From positions 68,048,714 to 68,112,713 of the forward strand of contig CP154954.1 in assembly GCA_039621445.1 (NCBI GenBank): a DNA stretch of 64,000 nt. The letters are read 5' to 3'. The notes beneath the pieces were generated by a model. That model ran no database searches and had not been told where the DNA came from. It was given only the letters and a program-made list of their open reading frames with translations. The first letter of the stretch is position 1; each line of letters starts with the position of its first letter. This document shows, piece by piece, positions 54,979-64,000 of the stretch. Source of the DNA: Euglena gracilis. Lineage: Eukaryota; Euglenida; Euglenophyceae; Euglenales. Both the position numbers and the translations under genes were made by a program.

Positions 54979-57609
54979 GTCCTTGGACCACTGTGGCCAG
55001 AAGGCCCAGAAGACAGAAGCCAGCCCCAGCCCTTGGTGGGCAAAGACTGGGCCATGGCGGCCCAAAATGCTTTACAATTGGACAATCAAAGCCCACACAT
55101 CAGGGGCATCTCCCCCAAAGGCGCCCAGCAACCTGGGCACCAATTGGCCAGAAGATGGGGAGATGGAATCAAGGCCAAGGAGGTCAACACCACAGGAGCC
55201 ATGGGGGCCAATTTCACAAGCAAATCCCCTCAGGAAGGGGCAGAAAAGGTCTGTCCAACCCCCCCAATTCATCTATCACGACAGCCCCTCTCAAGGGGAC
55301 AAAGGGGGGGCCACAGTAGCCCCTCCAGATTTCCAATGGGGTTGGAGGCCAAGAAGAAATCAAGGCCTGGGAGACCACAAGATGGATTATGGAAAAAAAA
55401 TTATACATGGAAACCTTGGAGACCAGCAGGGTGGACCCACAGTGGCCACCAAGAAGCTAAGGAACCAGCAGGGTGGACCCACAGTGGCCACCAAGAAGCT
55501 AAGGATGCTGCTGGAGAAATCCCCCGAGGGACCCACAGTGGCCCTCTGCCAACAATGGGGGATAAAGGGACCCACAGTGGCCCTTTCAATGACCCAGCCC
55601 CAGGAGGAAAAGGGACCCGCAGTGGCCCTTTCAAGGACCCAGCCCCCAGGGGCAAAGGGACCCACAGTGGCCCTTTTGGAGGGAGGGGCAGAAACACCTC
55701 CAACCTTTATTTCTCAATTCCCGATCAATCAATCAAGGGGGGGACCCACAGAGGCCCCCCTATGGTATGTCAACCAACCACATCAACATGGAGAAGACCA
55801 GATAGGCCAAACAGGGGCATTAAGGCCTATGGTATGTCTTCCAACAACAAGATCATCCAGAGAGGTGAGCAGAGAGGGAGAGAGTGCATGCACATCCCCC
55901 CAGAAAAAATTTACTTTTACAAGGGCCCAAACCCCAGGGGACCTAGGGGTGCAATGCCCAACACCCCCAGCCCAGCCCCCCCAGAATCACCTTACCCAGA
56001 AAATAAATTCAATGCAGGAAATATGGGGAGACACCCCCCTCCATCAAAGGTTGCAAAAAAGCATAAAATGTCCAACATCTCCAGCCCAGCCCCCTCAAAA
56101 TCATCTTATCCAGGAAATAAATTCCATGGAAGAAAAATGGGGAGACACCCCCCTCCATCAAAGGCTGCAAAAAAGCTTGAAATGGTGGGCAAAAAATGCT
56201 CCCCCAACAACATGTCAACTCATCAGGGATGGCATTCAACCCCCCTGGGTCAGCGCACCAAAATTATCCACCCACCCAAAAATCAGGGCAAATTTGAACT
56301 TACCCCAGGCAGAAAAAATACTGCTGGATTACGAAATATCTGTATCCATAAAGAGGGTGAGGGATTCAACCACCCAGCACCTGATCCCCTGGTTTCTGAT
56401 TTCAAAACCAGAGGGGGGACAGACAAAATGGAGATTAATAAGCGATTCCAGGGAAATAAATCAAAGGTTCCAAGTGAAACCTTTCAAGCTGGATCACATC
56501 CAGCACATTTTTCCAGTTTTGGAAAAAGGCCACTGGGCAGCAAAAATAGACCTGAAGGATGCCTATTTTCATATTCCAGTAAGTCCAGGCCTAAGGCCAT
56601 TTTTAAGGCATCAGGTGGGGGGGCAGTCCTGGGAATTCCAGGCAGGCTGTTTTGGCCTGAATGTAATGCCCCAAACTTTCATGTCAGTAATGAAGACATT
56701 CAAAAAACTGTGCAGGAAAAGGGGCATCCAGGTATTTATTTACCTGGACGACATTTTACTGGTGGCCCCAACACAACTCATCTTACAAAATCACCTGAAC
56801 ACAGTGGTCAGGGATTTAATCAAATCGGGATTCAAAATCAATGTGAAAAAGTCCACCCTGCCGCCCACCTAAATCGTCAATCATATGGGCTTTCAGCTAA
56901 ACTTCCAAGAGGGAAAATTACAGGTGCCCCCCCAGAAAAAAAAAACAGTCAAAAAGGAGCTGGGGAAAATGGTGAAAAAAGAATGCATGTCAAAAAGGCA
57001 ACTGGCTGCATTTTGGGCCAAATCAGATGCAATCTAATGGCCCTGCTCTTTCTAAGGGTCGTTACGGATGCCCTGGAAATTCTTTTGGTGGAAAATTCCA
57101 CAGCCCCCTGGGACTCAAAACATCCCATTTCCCAAAGAATAAATGACCAATCAAAGGAAATAAAAATTCTGCTGGACACCTGGGGGGGCAGACCCTTCCC
57201 ACAAAATGCAACCAGGGAGTTGCACTCAGACAGCAGTACCCATGCCTGGGGGGGGCTGGACATTCGAACAGGCAAAATTGTGCAAGAATTTTGGAGGGAA
57301 ACTTCCATTTTGCACATAAATGTCAAAGAATTAAGTGCAGCAATAAGCACAGTACAAAACCTCAGCCAGCCAGGGGAAACTGTGTCCCTATCCGTGGACA
57401 ATCAAGTAATTTACTATTACTTAACAAAAGGGGGGGGGCAGAAAGGACCCTTTAAATTCCATGCTAAGACCTTTCTTCAAATGGTGCATGGAACACAACA
57501 TAAACCTGCAAGTAAAGTGGGTCCCCTCCAAAGACTGCCTGGCAGACCCCATAAGCAGGTGGGAAATGGACAGGGGGATTACTCACTGGACCCCCAACTT
57601 TTTCAGTAG
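54979..57609 (+). pseudogene. A2 remaining Gag-like, RT and RNase H, decayed
   Basis: Gag resumes as GPWTTVARRPRRQ. Between 55,420 and 55,680 a minisatellite gives THSG(P/H) repeats in frame a and GPTVA repeats in frame b. RT in frame b: LISDSREINQRF, IDLKDAYFHIP, WEFQAGCFGLNVMPQTFMSV, YLDD at 56,741-56,752. A TAA at 56,870-56,872 replaces the CAA of A1. After a shift near 57,020, RNase H follows (ELHSDSSTHAWGG, HINVKELSAAIS, SVDNQVIYYYL). Another shift follows GGGQKGPF. Frame a is open from the B insertion to TAG at 57,607-57,609. Confidence 0.88.
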
Positions 57610-57760
57610 CTGAGACAGCAGTTCAAAAATTACATCAGCCTAAAAACAGACCTTTTTGCCCCACCAGGCAACAAAAAACTGCCACAATTTGTGGCCAGGT
57701 GGCCCCACTGGGGAGCCACAGCAGTGGATGCATTACAATGTCCACTGGACAACATGGGGG

Positions 57761-57846
57761 CCATGTGGCCTCATCCCAGTAGGGGGTGACCATCAAAACT
57801 TTGGCCTGTGGAAAACTTTCTAATCTGGGGAGAAATTTTTGGATTA
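57761..57846 (-). other. 86-bp inverted segment within A2
   Basis: The plus strand here (CCATGTGGCCTCATCCCAGT..AATTTTTGGATTA) matches the plus strand of A1 at 46,435-46,521, although A1 is a minus-strand element. Relative to the rest of A2 the block is therefore reversed. The bases before it (GACAACATGGGGG) belong to the NPPW domain. The bases after it (CTTTTATGGGTGATTCTGG) belong to the recombinase ~210 nt further on, so a deletion accompanies the inversion. Confidence 0.9.
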
Positions 57847-58640
57847 CAGACTTTTATGGGTGATTCTGGAAACAATTGGGGTACCCCCCCCTGAAGCCAC
57901 CACTGACCAAGTGGTTGACGCTTTAATTCAACTGTTCCAATTTTCAAAGGCCCAAGCACGCAATGCATACAGTGCTATGCTATTGATCCCTGGCTTTGGG
58001 GGCCTGAGGTTCCATGCCATGTTGTCACCTTACAAAAGGCTTTGGAGCCAAATCCTGGAGAAATATGGTGCATTCTGTGATCCCCTCCCAATCCTCCTGG
58101 AGCTGGCACAGTCCCCCCTGCCCTCTGATATATGTACATTGCGGACACAACTCATTTTCTGTTCACGAATCCTCTGTTTATACAGAAGTTCTGATTTGGC
58201 ACAGGTCCAAAGAACCACCATTGTGTTGGGGGGGGGCACCCTACATCAAAATTAAACGTAAAGGTCAAAAACTCCACAAGTGGGAGCGAGTTGTCTCCAT
58301 TCCCCAGTGCCCCCAAATCAGCCCCTTTCATTTGATGTTGTCTTATGCGGCAGCAACACCTTTCTTTATGAAACCTGGGGGCCCCCTTTTAATTACGTTA
58401 AAACCCGCCTACAAAGCCATTAAGGCAGATACCATTGCTTCTATCACCAAAGACGTTTTGACCAAACAGGGGGTACCCCCCAAGCTTTGGGGACCCCACT
58501 CCACCAGAGGGGCAGGGGTTGGTTTGCTAAAAAAAATTGGGCCTTTCTGCCCAAGAAGTTAGTGAAATTGGTGAATGGAAGGGGGTGGAGGCTTTCACAG
58601 CCCATTATCAAAGACTTGGTGCCCAAGGTTCTTTGGAGGA
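57847..58640 (+). pseudogene. A2 tyrosine recombinase, frameshifted
   Basis: Begins LLWVILETIGVPPPEATTDQ and AYSAMLLIPGFGGLRFHAML. Box-A Arg is in YRSSDLAQVQRTT (about 58,180-58,220). Frames shift at a G8 run near 58,230 and again after HSTRGAGVGLLKK (HSTR at 58,497-58,508) in an A8 run. The last part reads LSAQEVSEIGEWKGVEAF and TAHYQRLG, with the likely nucleophile Tyr at 58,606-58,608. The N-terminal part is missing because of the adjacent inversion-deletion. Confidence 0.88.
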
Positions 58641-58673
58641 TGCCCTGGCCCCCCTTTTTTCAGTGCACAATCT

Positions 58674-58779
58674 GGCCTCACAATGGCAAAGTTCAGAGCC
58701 CGAGGTGTCTCGTACTCCCTCGAGGCAGACCGAGAAGGGAGGAAGGGACACCGAGGGCGAAGCACAAAGACATTGTGAG
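58674..58779 (+). repeat. A2 internal complementary region
   Basis: GGCCTCACAATGGCAAAGTT..GAGCCCGAGGT is the complement of A2's left end. GTC (58,707-58,709) follows. TCGTACTCCCTCGAGGCAGA..CACAAAGACATTGTGAG is the complement of the right end (about 59,010-59,078). The implied circle junction is GGGAGTACGA-GAC-ACCTCGGG. Confidence 0.93.
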
Positions 58780-58911
58780 CCCGACCCCCCCCCACCCATA
58801 TAAGAAAATTTGTCTTCAAACGCCCTCGATCAGAAGATGGGAGCCAGGGGGGGGGGACGTGGGGGGGAACCCCCCAGGCAAAGAAAGAGCGCCACGGTCG
58901 CCACGTCGGAG

Positions 58912-59081
58912 ACAATGCAGCCAAATCCGGCGAGGTGGCACTAAGCGGGACCTCCTAACCAAGCGCACCAAAACAATCACAACAAACCTCCGGCGAGCAA
59001 GGCATGGCCTCACAATGTATTTGTGCTTCGCCCTCGGTGTCCCTTCCTCCCTTCTCGGTCTGCCTCGAGGGAGTACGATAC
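58912..59081 (+). repeat. A2 right inverted terminal repeat and right end
   Basis: The inner ~105 bp (to 59,017) is the complement of 49,895-50,003 (GCCATGCCTTGCTCGCCGG, GCGCTTGGTTAGGAGGTCCC). The outer part pairs with the ICR and ends GGGAGTACGA at 59,078. Confidence 0.9.
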
Positions 59082-60256
59082 TCCGGGAAGGGGGGGGGGG
59101 TGAGATCCTGCTTTGTGCCGGCTGTCTTGTTGTTTTCGTACTCCCTCGAGGAAAACCGACAAGGGAGGAAGAGGCACCGAGGGCGAAGCACAAAGACCTT
59201 GTGAGGCCATGCCTTGCTCGCCGGCGGTGTCGGTTGGATTGCTCTGGTGCGCTAAAATGTCTGGAGAAGGCTGGTGCCAAGCCTGCTTGATTCACGGCCC
59301 ATTGGACTTTGTCAACTGCCAAATCTTCTTTGAAGAACGGCCTGTTGTTTGTACTTTGGATTGCCCCTGGAATGCTGCACTTCTTCCTCTCCTTAAACAG
59401 CGTCTGCTCCAGCTCTGCTACAGCAAAAAACAGTTGTTCTGCCAATATTTGATAATCTGCTTCCACACTGCCATACAGGCATGCCACCATCCTCTCCAGG
59501 TGCAACATCTTTTGCTGCCATGCCTTCAGCTGCTTGTCCCAGGCCCCTTTTCCATCTGAACCATGAGTATTATCTTCCGCTCTTGCTTTTATCCCCTGGT
59601 ACCTTGGTAGCTCCCCCAGCACCATTTTCCACGGTAGTCGATCTCCATTTTCGGCGTGCCGCAGGCAGGCTGCCAGCTCTGGCGCCAATGGAGCCAGTTC
59701 TTCCTGCCAGGGGAGCCGTTCGTCCGCCTCGTCTTTGTCGTTGTCCTCCTCGTCTTCTCCGTTCTCCTCCATCACGGACCGCTCCGCTCTCTGCGTCATC
59801 CCCTTGTCTTTCTTCGAACTCTTCTCCAGCAAACGGTCAGCCAACTTGAACGCCACGTCCGCTGCTGTCTGCCCCAAGTCGATCAGTGGTACTTCCACAC
59901 TGCCTGCTAATGCCACGGAGTACAAGAACTAATTCCTGTAGTCTCTGACGTGGCTGGAGACCATCGCCGCCTGTGTCAGCTCGTGGATCTTCTTTGCACA
60001 CTTCGTCGTGTGCCATCCGCCTCCCAGCCAGTTTTACCCGGCTGCAACGACGGCGACGAGGGATTCCGGGGACGATTCTGCCAATAGTTTCTCCACGTTG
60101 CCCTCGTTGAAGAACAGCTCTCTCCACGAATTGTTTAATATGACTTCATCCTCGGATATCAATTTCTCGGCGTACGTTGCCATCTAATGTTGTCGAAGAA
60201 CGTTAATATCCGCCAACTCCGGCACCAAAAAGCAGTAAGAAGCACCCTGTGAAAAC
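59079..60256 (-). mobile_element. Small chimeric element C with DIRS-like ends
   Basis: On the minus strand the right end (59,137-59,240: GCAAGGCATGGCCTCACAAG..CTCGAGGGAGTACGA) is A-like. At the other side, 60,208-60,246 (GGTGCTTCTTACTGCTTTTT then GTGCCGGAGTTGGC) is the inner part of a B-like left repeat. Between them lies one decayed ORF of about 315 codons and no RT or recombinase. A 58-bp B-like fragment (GTGAGATCCTGCTTTGTGCC) separates it from A2's right end. It may be a non-autonomous relative or a rearranged fragment. Confidence 0.6.
59240..60183 (-). pseudogene. Unidentified acidic ORF inside element C, two in-frame stops
   Basis: Minus strand from ATG at 60,183: MATYAEKLISEDEVILNNSW, then RELFFNEGNVEKLLAESSPE. 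TAA and TAG interrupt at about residues 50 and 84. It then runs SVEVPLIDLGQTAADVAFKL, ADRLLEKSSKKDKGMTQRAE, an acidic ENGEDEEDNDKDEADE, LPWQEELAPLAPELAACLRH and MVACLYGSVEADYQILAEQL. It could be a Gag of a third family or a captured host sequence; I recognise neither. The first ATG lies about 25 nt inside the B-like repeat fragment, as Gag would. Confidence 0.55.
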
Positions 60257-60259
60257 CTT

Positions 60260-61700
60260 TTCTTGGTTCGAGGTTTTTGCGGATCCTTCGGCCTCGGCTG
60301 TTTGTTGAGGCGGCCGCCGGGCTTCGAAGCCAAACTTTTCAATGCTTTCTTTTTTGTCCTTGGGCTTTTTCCCTTGATCATTGAAATTCATTTTTTCTCA
60401 AACTCTGTATCTTGCATGCACAAACAATTTGTTTTTTTTGTAGTATTCACAAGTGCATTCGTGGGGATAAGAACCCTGTGTGTGAGATTGGGTTGGAAAA
60501 TTGGTGGGTTCGAGTGGGGACTTTCTTAGGTTAATTAGGGAGAAATGGCAAATCCTACTGTGGAAAATTGGCCGGCCGGTCTTGAAAATTTCAAAGAATC
60601 GGCCCAGCAAGGTCAAAAATTGAGTTCAGGCCTTCAAGCCGAACCATACTAATCTTTTCCCTAGGTTAAATTCGACTGAACACCAAAAAGTGTTATTTCA
60701 GTGATTTTCGTCCCCACTCAGGCAAATTTTGGCCAATTTTTGGGTTAGGACCCCTTTACACTCCCCCAATTAGAAAAATCTCGGGGAGATTTTAAAAACG
60801 AAAGTAAAAAAGAAGGGGTCCGAACGAAAGAAACAATTTGGTTTGTGAAAAGGTTAAGTTGTATGTGTGCGGTTGGTAAGAGCAACGAGAAGGGAGGGGG
60901 CAACCCAAAAGGCCACCCCGCGAAAGTAACGGCGGGGGGGGGGGGCAGCCCAAAGGGCCACCGCACCCCGTGGGGGACGCTGCAACGGTGCAACGTAAAA
61001 ATGGAGCAACGGTGTGGCGCACGTGCGGTTCACGGTGCAAAGCAACGGTGCGGCGTCGCTGCCGCCAACCGTCGCCTCACGCCGTGCGGCTCCGCGCTCC
61101 ACGGTACCGCCACGTATGTGTGAGTCGTGTGTTCACAATCACGTGTCCCCACACACCATACGACACTCATGCTTTAAGTGCATGACACTTTGCGGGCACC
61201 CAAGGCAGGTCGGGTTGCAACTTCAAAAGTTGCACGCCGAGCCACAATGGGGCCTAGGCATGGTTTCGCGTTCCAACCCTTGCGAGCCATTTTTTTTGAC
61301 CAACCGTCTTTCAAGAAATCTGGGGGTTTGATAAGAGCTTTCCATCAAGGATTCCTTCTCTTGAGGAGCAAACTCCCTCTTTTTTGTTGGTTGGGATCCC
61401 TTTTTTGTTGTTGTGGTTTTGCTTACTCCCTTTTTAAGGAGCAAATTGCCCTCTTTTTTTTGAATATAGCGCGCTTTTTTGTTGGGGGGATTTCTGAATT
61501 TCGTGATCTGTTGCTTGTCGCGACCAGACACCAAATTCATAATCAACGAAAACAACCCCGCTAACCGCGGTATTGGTTCCGCTCAATGACAATTAATCAC
61601 TCTTCCCACAAACGTAACAGTAATGTGACTTACGGCCGTTTTTGTGGGGGGGGTTACATCAACCCGTGCCCTCCCGGGCCGTCTCTCAAACCTTGGCCCA
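60260..61700. other. No convincing gene
   Basis: A minus ORF 60,391-60,203 (MNFNDQGKKPKDKKESIEKF) runs into the C element's repeat fragment and is basic; its status is unclear. 60,880-61,120 is GC-rich with GGGGG runs and GCAACGGTGC repeats (ACGGTGCAA). The remainder gives only low-complexity ORFs. Confidence 0.4.
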
Positions 61701-61705
61701 AAATT

Positions 61706-63962
61706 TCAACCTCTTAGAGAAAAAATGCGCTTGGAAAATCTGTTCACCCTTTGCTTTTCAAAAACCAAATCCAAATCTATGAAACTCTCATCTCCTTGCC
61801 ATTCCAAAAATTGTTCCTCCGAACCCAAAACTCCTTGGGGGGTACCTACGGGTGCCTCACCGACAAAATCGTCGGCCATGTCCCATGCCTGGGAAAGTTT
61901 CTTTCCCAAAATTCTCTGAAAATTCTGCACACCGTCCTTTACGGGTGGTTGGGTTTCACCTCATCTCCGTAAATAACACCTTTAAATTCCCTGAAATTAT
62001 GTAGGTAAAACACATCGACTTGTCGGAACGTCCCCAATTCACTCGCCTCCGATGAATGGGGCTCATCCCCATTTTGTTCATTCCAACGTTATTCCTTTCT
62101 TCCACACAACACAACCCGAATGAATGAATAAATTCCACCTCGCACACTTGCCCAATAAAAACGTCGGATTTTGTGCCTTGGGTAAATTCGGCAGACTCAA
62201 AATTTTCATTGGTCGACCGTTCAACCCATTTTTTATTCTCTTTCCCCAAACAGGCGGAAGAAAAGTGAAAAAATGCACTTTTTTCCACTTGGGAAAAATG
62301 AGGGGGTGCAAAATGCGTTTCAACCCTCCCCTCTTCCTTTTCCACCACCTTAAATGGGTCACTTCCAACCACCGTTTCCTTGTCCCAAAAAACAAATCTG
62401 GGGTTAGTATTTATCCAAATCCAGAAATCCCTTTCGTCATGGATCATACGTGAGGGGGTACCCTGGGGGACCAAAACCAAACATTCCCCCTTTGGAATAT
62501 GCTTTTCCTCCTTCCCGTCAACCTGAAAAATGACCAAATCTGGGACTCGGTATTTTTTATGTGGCGTCCCACCAAAAATGTTTCCACCAAAACGGTGAAA
62601 ATGTCATTTGGACCCGGGATGGTGAACTTGCACCAAAAACCCGGACACAAACGGTTTGGCAAACCCTCCACCATTCCCCAAATACAAGTGGGCTTTTTGT
62701 AGTCAAAGGGACCACATTGACAAAAATCAAAATTCAAAAAAATCATCCCTTTAAAAAACTCACGGTCCTTCATGAGGCCGTTTCGGGGAATTTTTAATGA
62801 AAATTCTGGGGGGTTGTGAAAATTGGGTGATGGAAAGTGTCTTTTTTTGTGTGAGAATCGGCATACTCCAAATTTCTTTCACACATGTTGGGGCCTTGGC
62901 CATATTTCGTTTTAGGCACGGATGCAAAAGTCAAGTCCACCCCCCCTCCAGATTATGTTCCCGTAAAAAGCATCAAAACCTTTTGACTTTTGACCCAAAA
63001 ATTCGCTGGACTTTGTCCACAAAAGTGTTTGACTGTGGCGCAAATATTTTCTGAAACAAATTTTGCGCTGGGGGCACATGAACAAAAGTTCTGTCCCTGA
63101 ACCGTTGGCCACCATTTTTTCCTTGGGCAGTTTCCCAACCATTGTCATAAAATTGGTCTTCCCGCCCCCGATGCCTCGTCATCCCCCCCCCATTGGAATG
63201 GATCCCAAAACTGGGTGCGGGGGGAGCTTGATTAGCATCCAGATTTTTTGTCCAACGGTTAGAGGCCTTATTCCCAACCTCACCACAACACTTACACGGT
63301 GCTCTTATTACAAAGGTTGTGTGGTTGTGGTTTGGGAGCGGTGCTTCTTTCACATCTGAAGAATTTTTTGAAAACGCCCCCCTTCTTGAGGATTTCTGAT
63401 GCAATTCTGAGAAAAATTCTCGTTTCGCGTTTTCTGAATGCATTTCGTCACCCCCAACCAAACGGGGGGTCGACTAATTTCAGGGGGGGACACCTGGCTC
63501 TTAAATTCCATCCCCCCTCCGTTTGTTCAAGACATCCATGTGTCATTCCCATGATTTGAGTGGGGGGAAAATGAAAATCGCTGGGGTAAAACAGCAATTT
63601 TTGTCCAAATGACCACCCATTGAGTGAAAGAAGCGAAATTTTGTCCCTTGCCAACTCCTTTCTGATTACTTCTTCGTTTTGGCTTTCATTCCTCCTTTCT
63701 TTGTGACAAATCTGAGGAAATTCCCGTCTTTGCACATGACAGGTGTCCGCATGAGATTTGGCAAAATTCTGAATCGTCAAAAATCTGTCTCGAAATGTTT
63801 CCAATGATCCTCAAAAAACGTTGTTGAGAGTCTGGACAGTTTCGTTGTAAAAATCTGCCAACAAAAAGAAAATTCAGGCCTGTGACCTGAAAATGTGTTT
63901 ATTTTTGCCTCATTTTCCACCATACCCCAGAACGGGGACCAACAAAAATTTAAATCTGGCAA
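61706..63962 (-). pseudogene. Decayed minus-strand coding region with a KPTxIW motif
   Basis: Several minus frames carry protein-like text with frequent shifts. From 5': VENEAKINTFSGHRPEFSFC; EVIRKELARDKISLLSLNGW; KEKMVANGSGTELLFMCPQR then KICFRKYLRHSQTLLWTKSS; MKDREFFKGMIFLNFDFCQC then GPFDYKKPTCIWGMVEGLPN (62,773-62,650); and a 193-codon ORF (62,537-61,956) with GECLVLVPQGTPSRMIHDER and DFWIWINTNPRFVFWD. The FCQCG..YKKPTCIWG string resembles the CxxG..KPTxIW pattern I associate with methyltransferase-like proteins of phages and mobile elements. That is tentative. Confidence 0.4.
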
Positions 63963-64000
63963 CCAAAAACGGTGCCTTTCCCCATCATCCCTACCCCTGC

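Larger units (their letters stand above)
49869..59081 (+). mobile_element. DIRS-type retrotransposon A2, interrupted by B
   Basis: Left end at GAC-ACCTCGGG (49,869). Right end at GGGAGTACGA followed by TAC (59,078/59,081). About 4.57 kb remains when element B (50,334-54,978) is removed. Inverted repeats: 49,869-50,010 and about 58,912-59,078. Internal complementary region: 58,674-58,779. The coding region is broken by B, a nonsense codon at 56,870, indels and an internal inversion-deletion, so it is non-autonomous now. Confidence 0.92.

Noticed and set aside
50161-57609. A single 2,482-codon ORF.
   Set aside because: It runs from A2's alternative Gag frame through the whole of nested element B and back into A2. 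It is a consequence of nested elements with two open frames, not one gene.
45518-59081. LTR retrotransposon or endogenous retrovirus.
   Set aside because: No long direct repeats, protease or DDE integrase. Inverted ends, an internal complementary region, an NPPW domain and an HxxR..Y recombinase identify DIRS-type elements.

Overview
The window is eukaryotic nuclear DNA. It has short spliceosomal introns (GT-AG, about 44-48 nt), a 22-kb satellite array, small inverted-repeat elements with target-site duplications, and tyrosine-recombinase (DIRS-type) retrotransposons. Nothing resembles a prokaryotic operon. I cannot name the organism. A protist or alga with a repeat-rich genome fits the tiny introns and the many (C)n(G)n homopolymer blocks, but that is inference.

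Layout. (1) 1-21,885: tandem satellite, 38 unit starts, period mostly 543-559 bp, non-coding. It is broken by an ATGCGGAAA-repeat block (8,446-9,312) and by a 356-bp hAT-like MITE with an 8-bp target duplication (18,576-18,931). (2) About 22-37 kb: scattered minus-strand coding pieces with plausible splice sites, possibly parts of one long gene. They are separated by non-coding repeats: two copies plus a fragment of a 1.3-1.4-kb repeat, and several MITE families made of C/G blocks around a GGCGCC-type hairpin. (3) About 37-45 kb: low-complexity DNA, strong palindromes, a 0.8-kb element with 45-bp inverted ends, fragments of a small three-copy gene family, and an unidentified plus-strand ORF. 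(4) 45.5-60.3 kb: a cluster of DIRS-type retrotransposons. A1 (minus, truncated) lies head-to-head with A2 (plus), and A2 is interrupted in its gag-like region by a complete element B of a second family. A small chimeric element C follows on the minus strand. (5) 60.3-64 kb: mostly anonymous sequence and a decayed minus-strand coding region with a KPTxIW motif.

The most interesting system is the retrotransposon organisation. In A1, A2 and B two start codons lie exactly 7 nt apart (ATGNNNNATG). Frame a encodes a Gag-like N-terminus, stays open through the whole RT-RNase H-methyltransferase-like region, and ends in the tyrosine recombinase. Frame b encodes RT, RNase H and an NPPW (DAM-like) domain. 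Inverted terminal repeats and an internal complementary region let the exact ends and a shared GAC circle junction be read for both families. Many frame breaks fall at or near G/C homopolymers, so some 'pseudogenes' may be sequencing artefacts.
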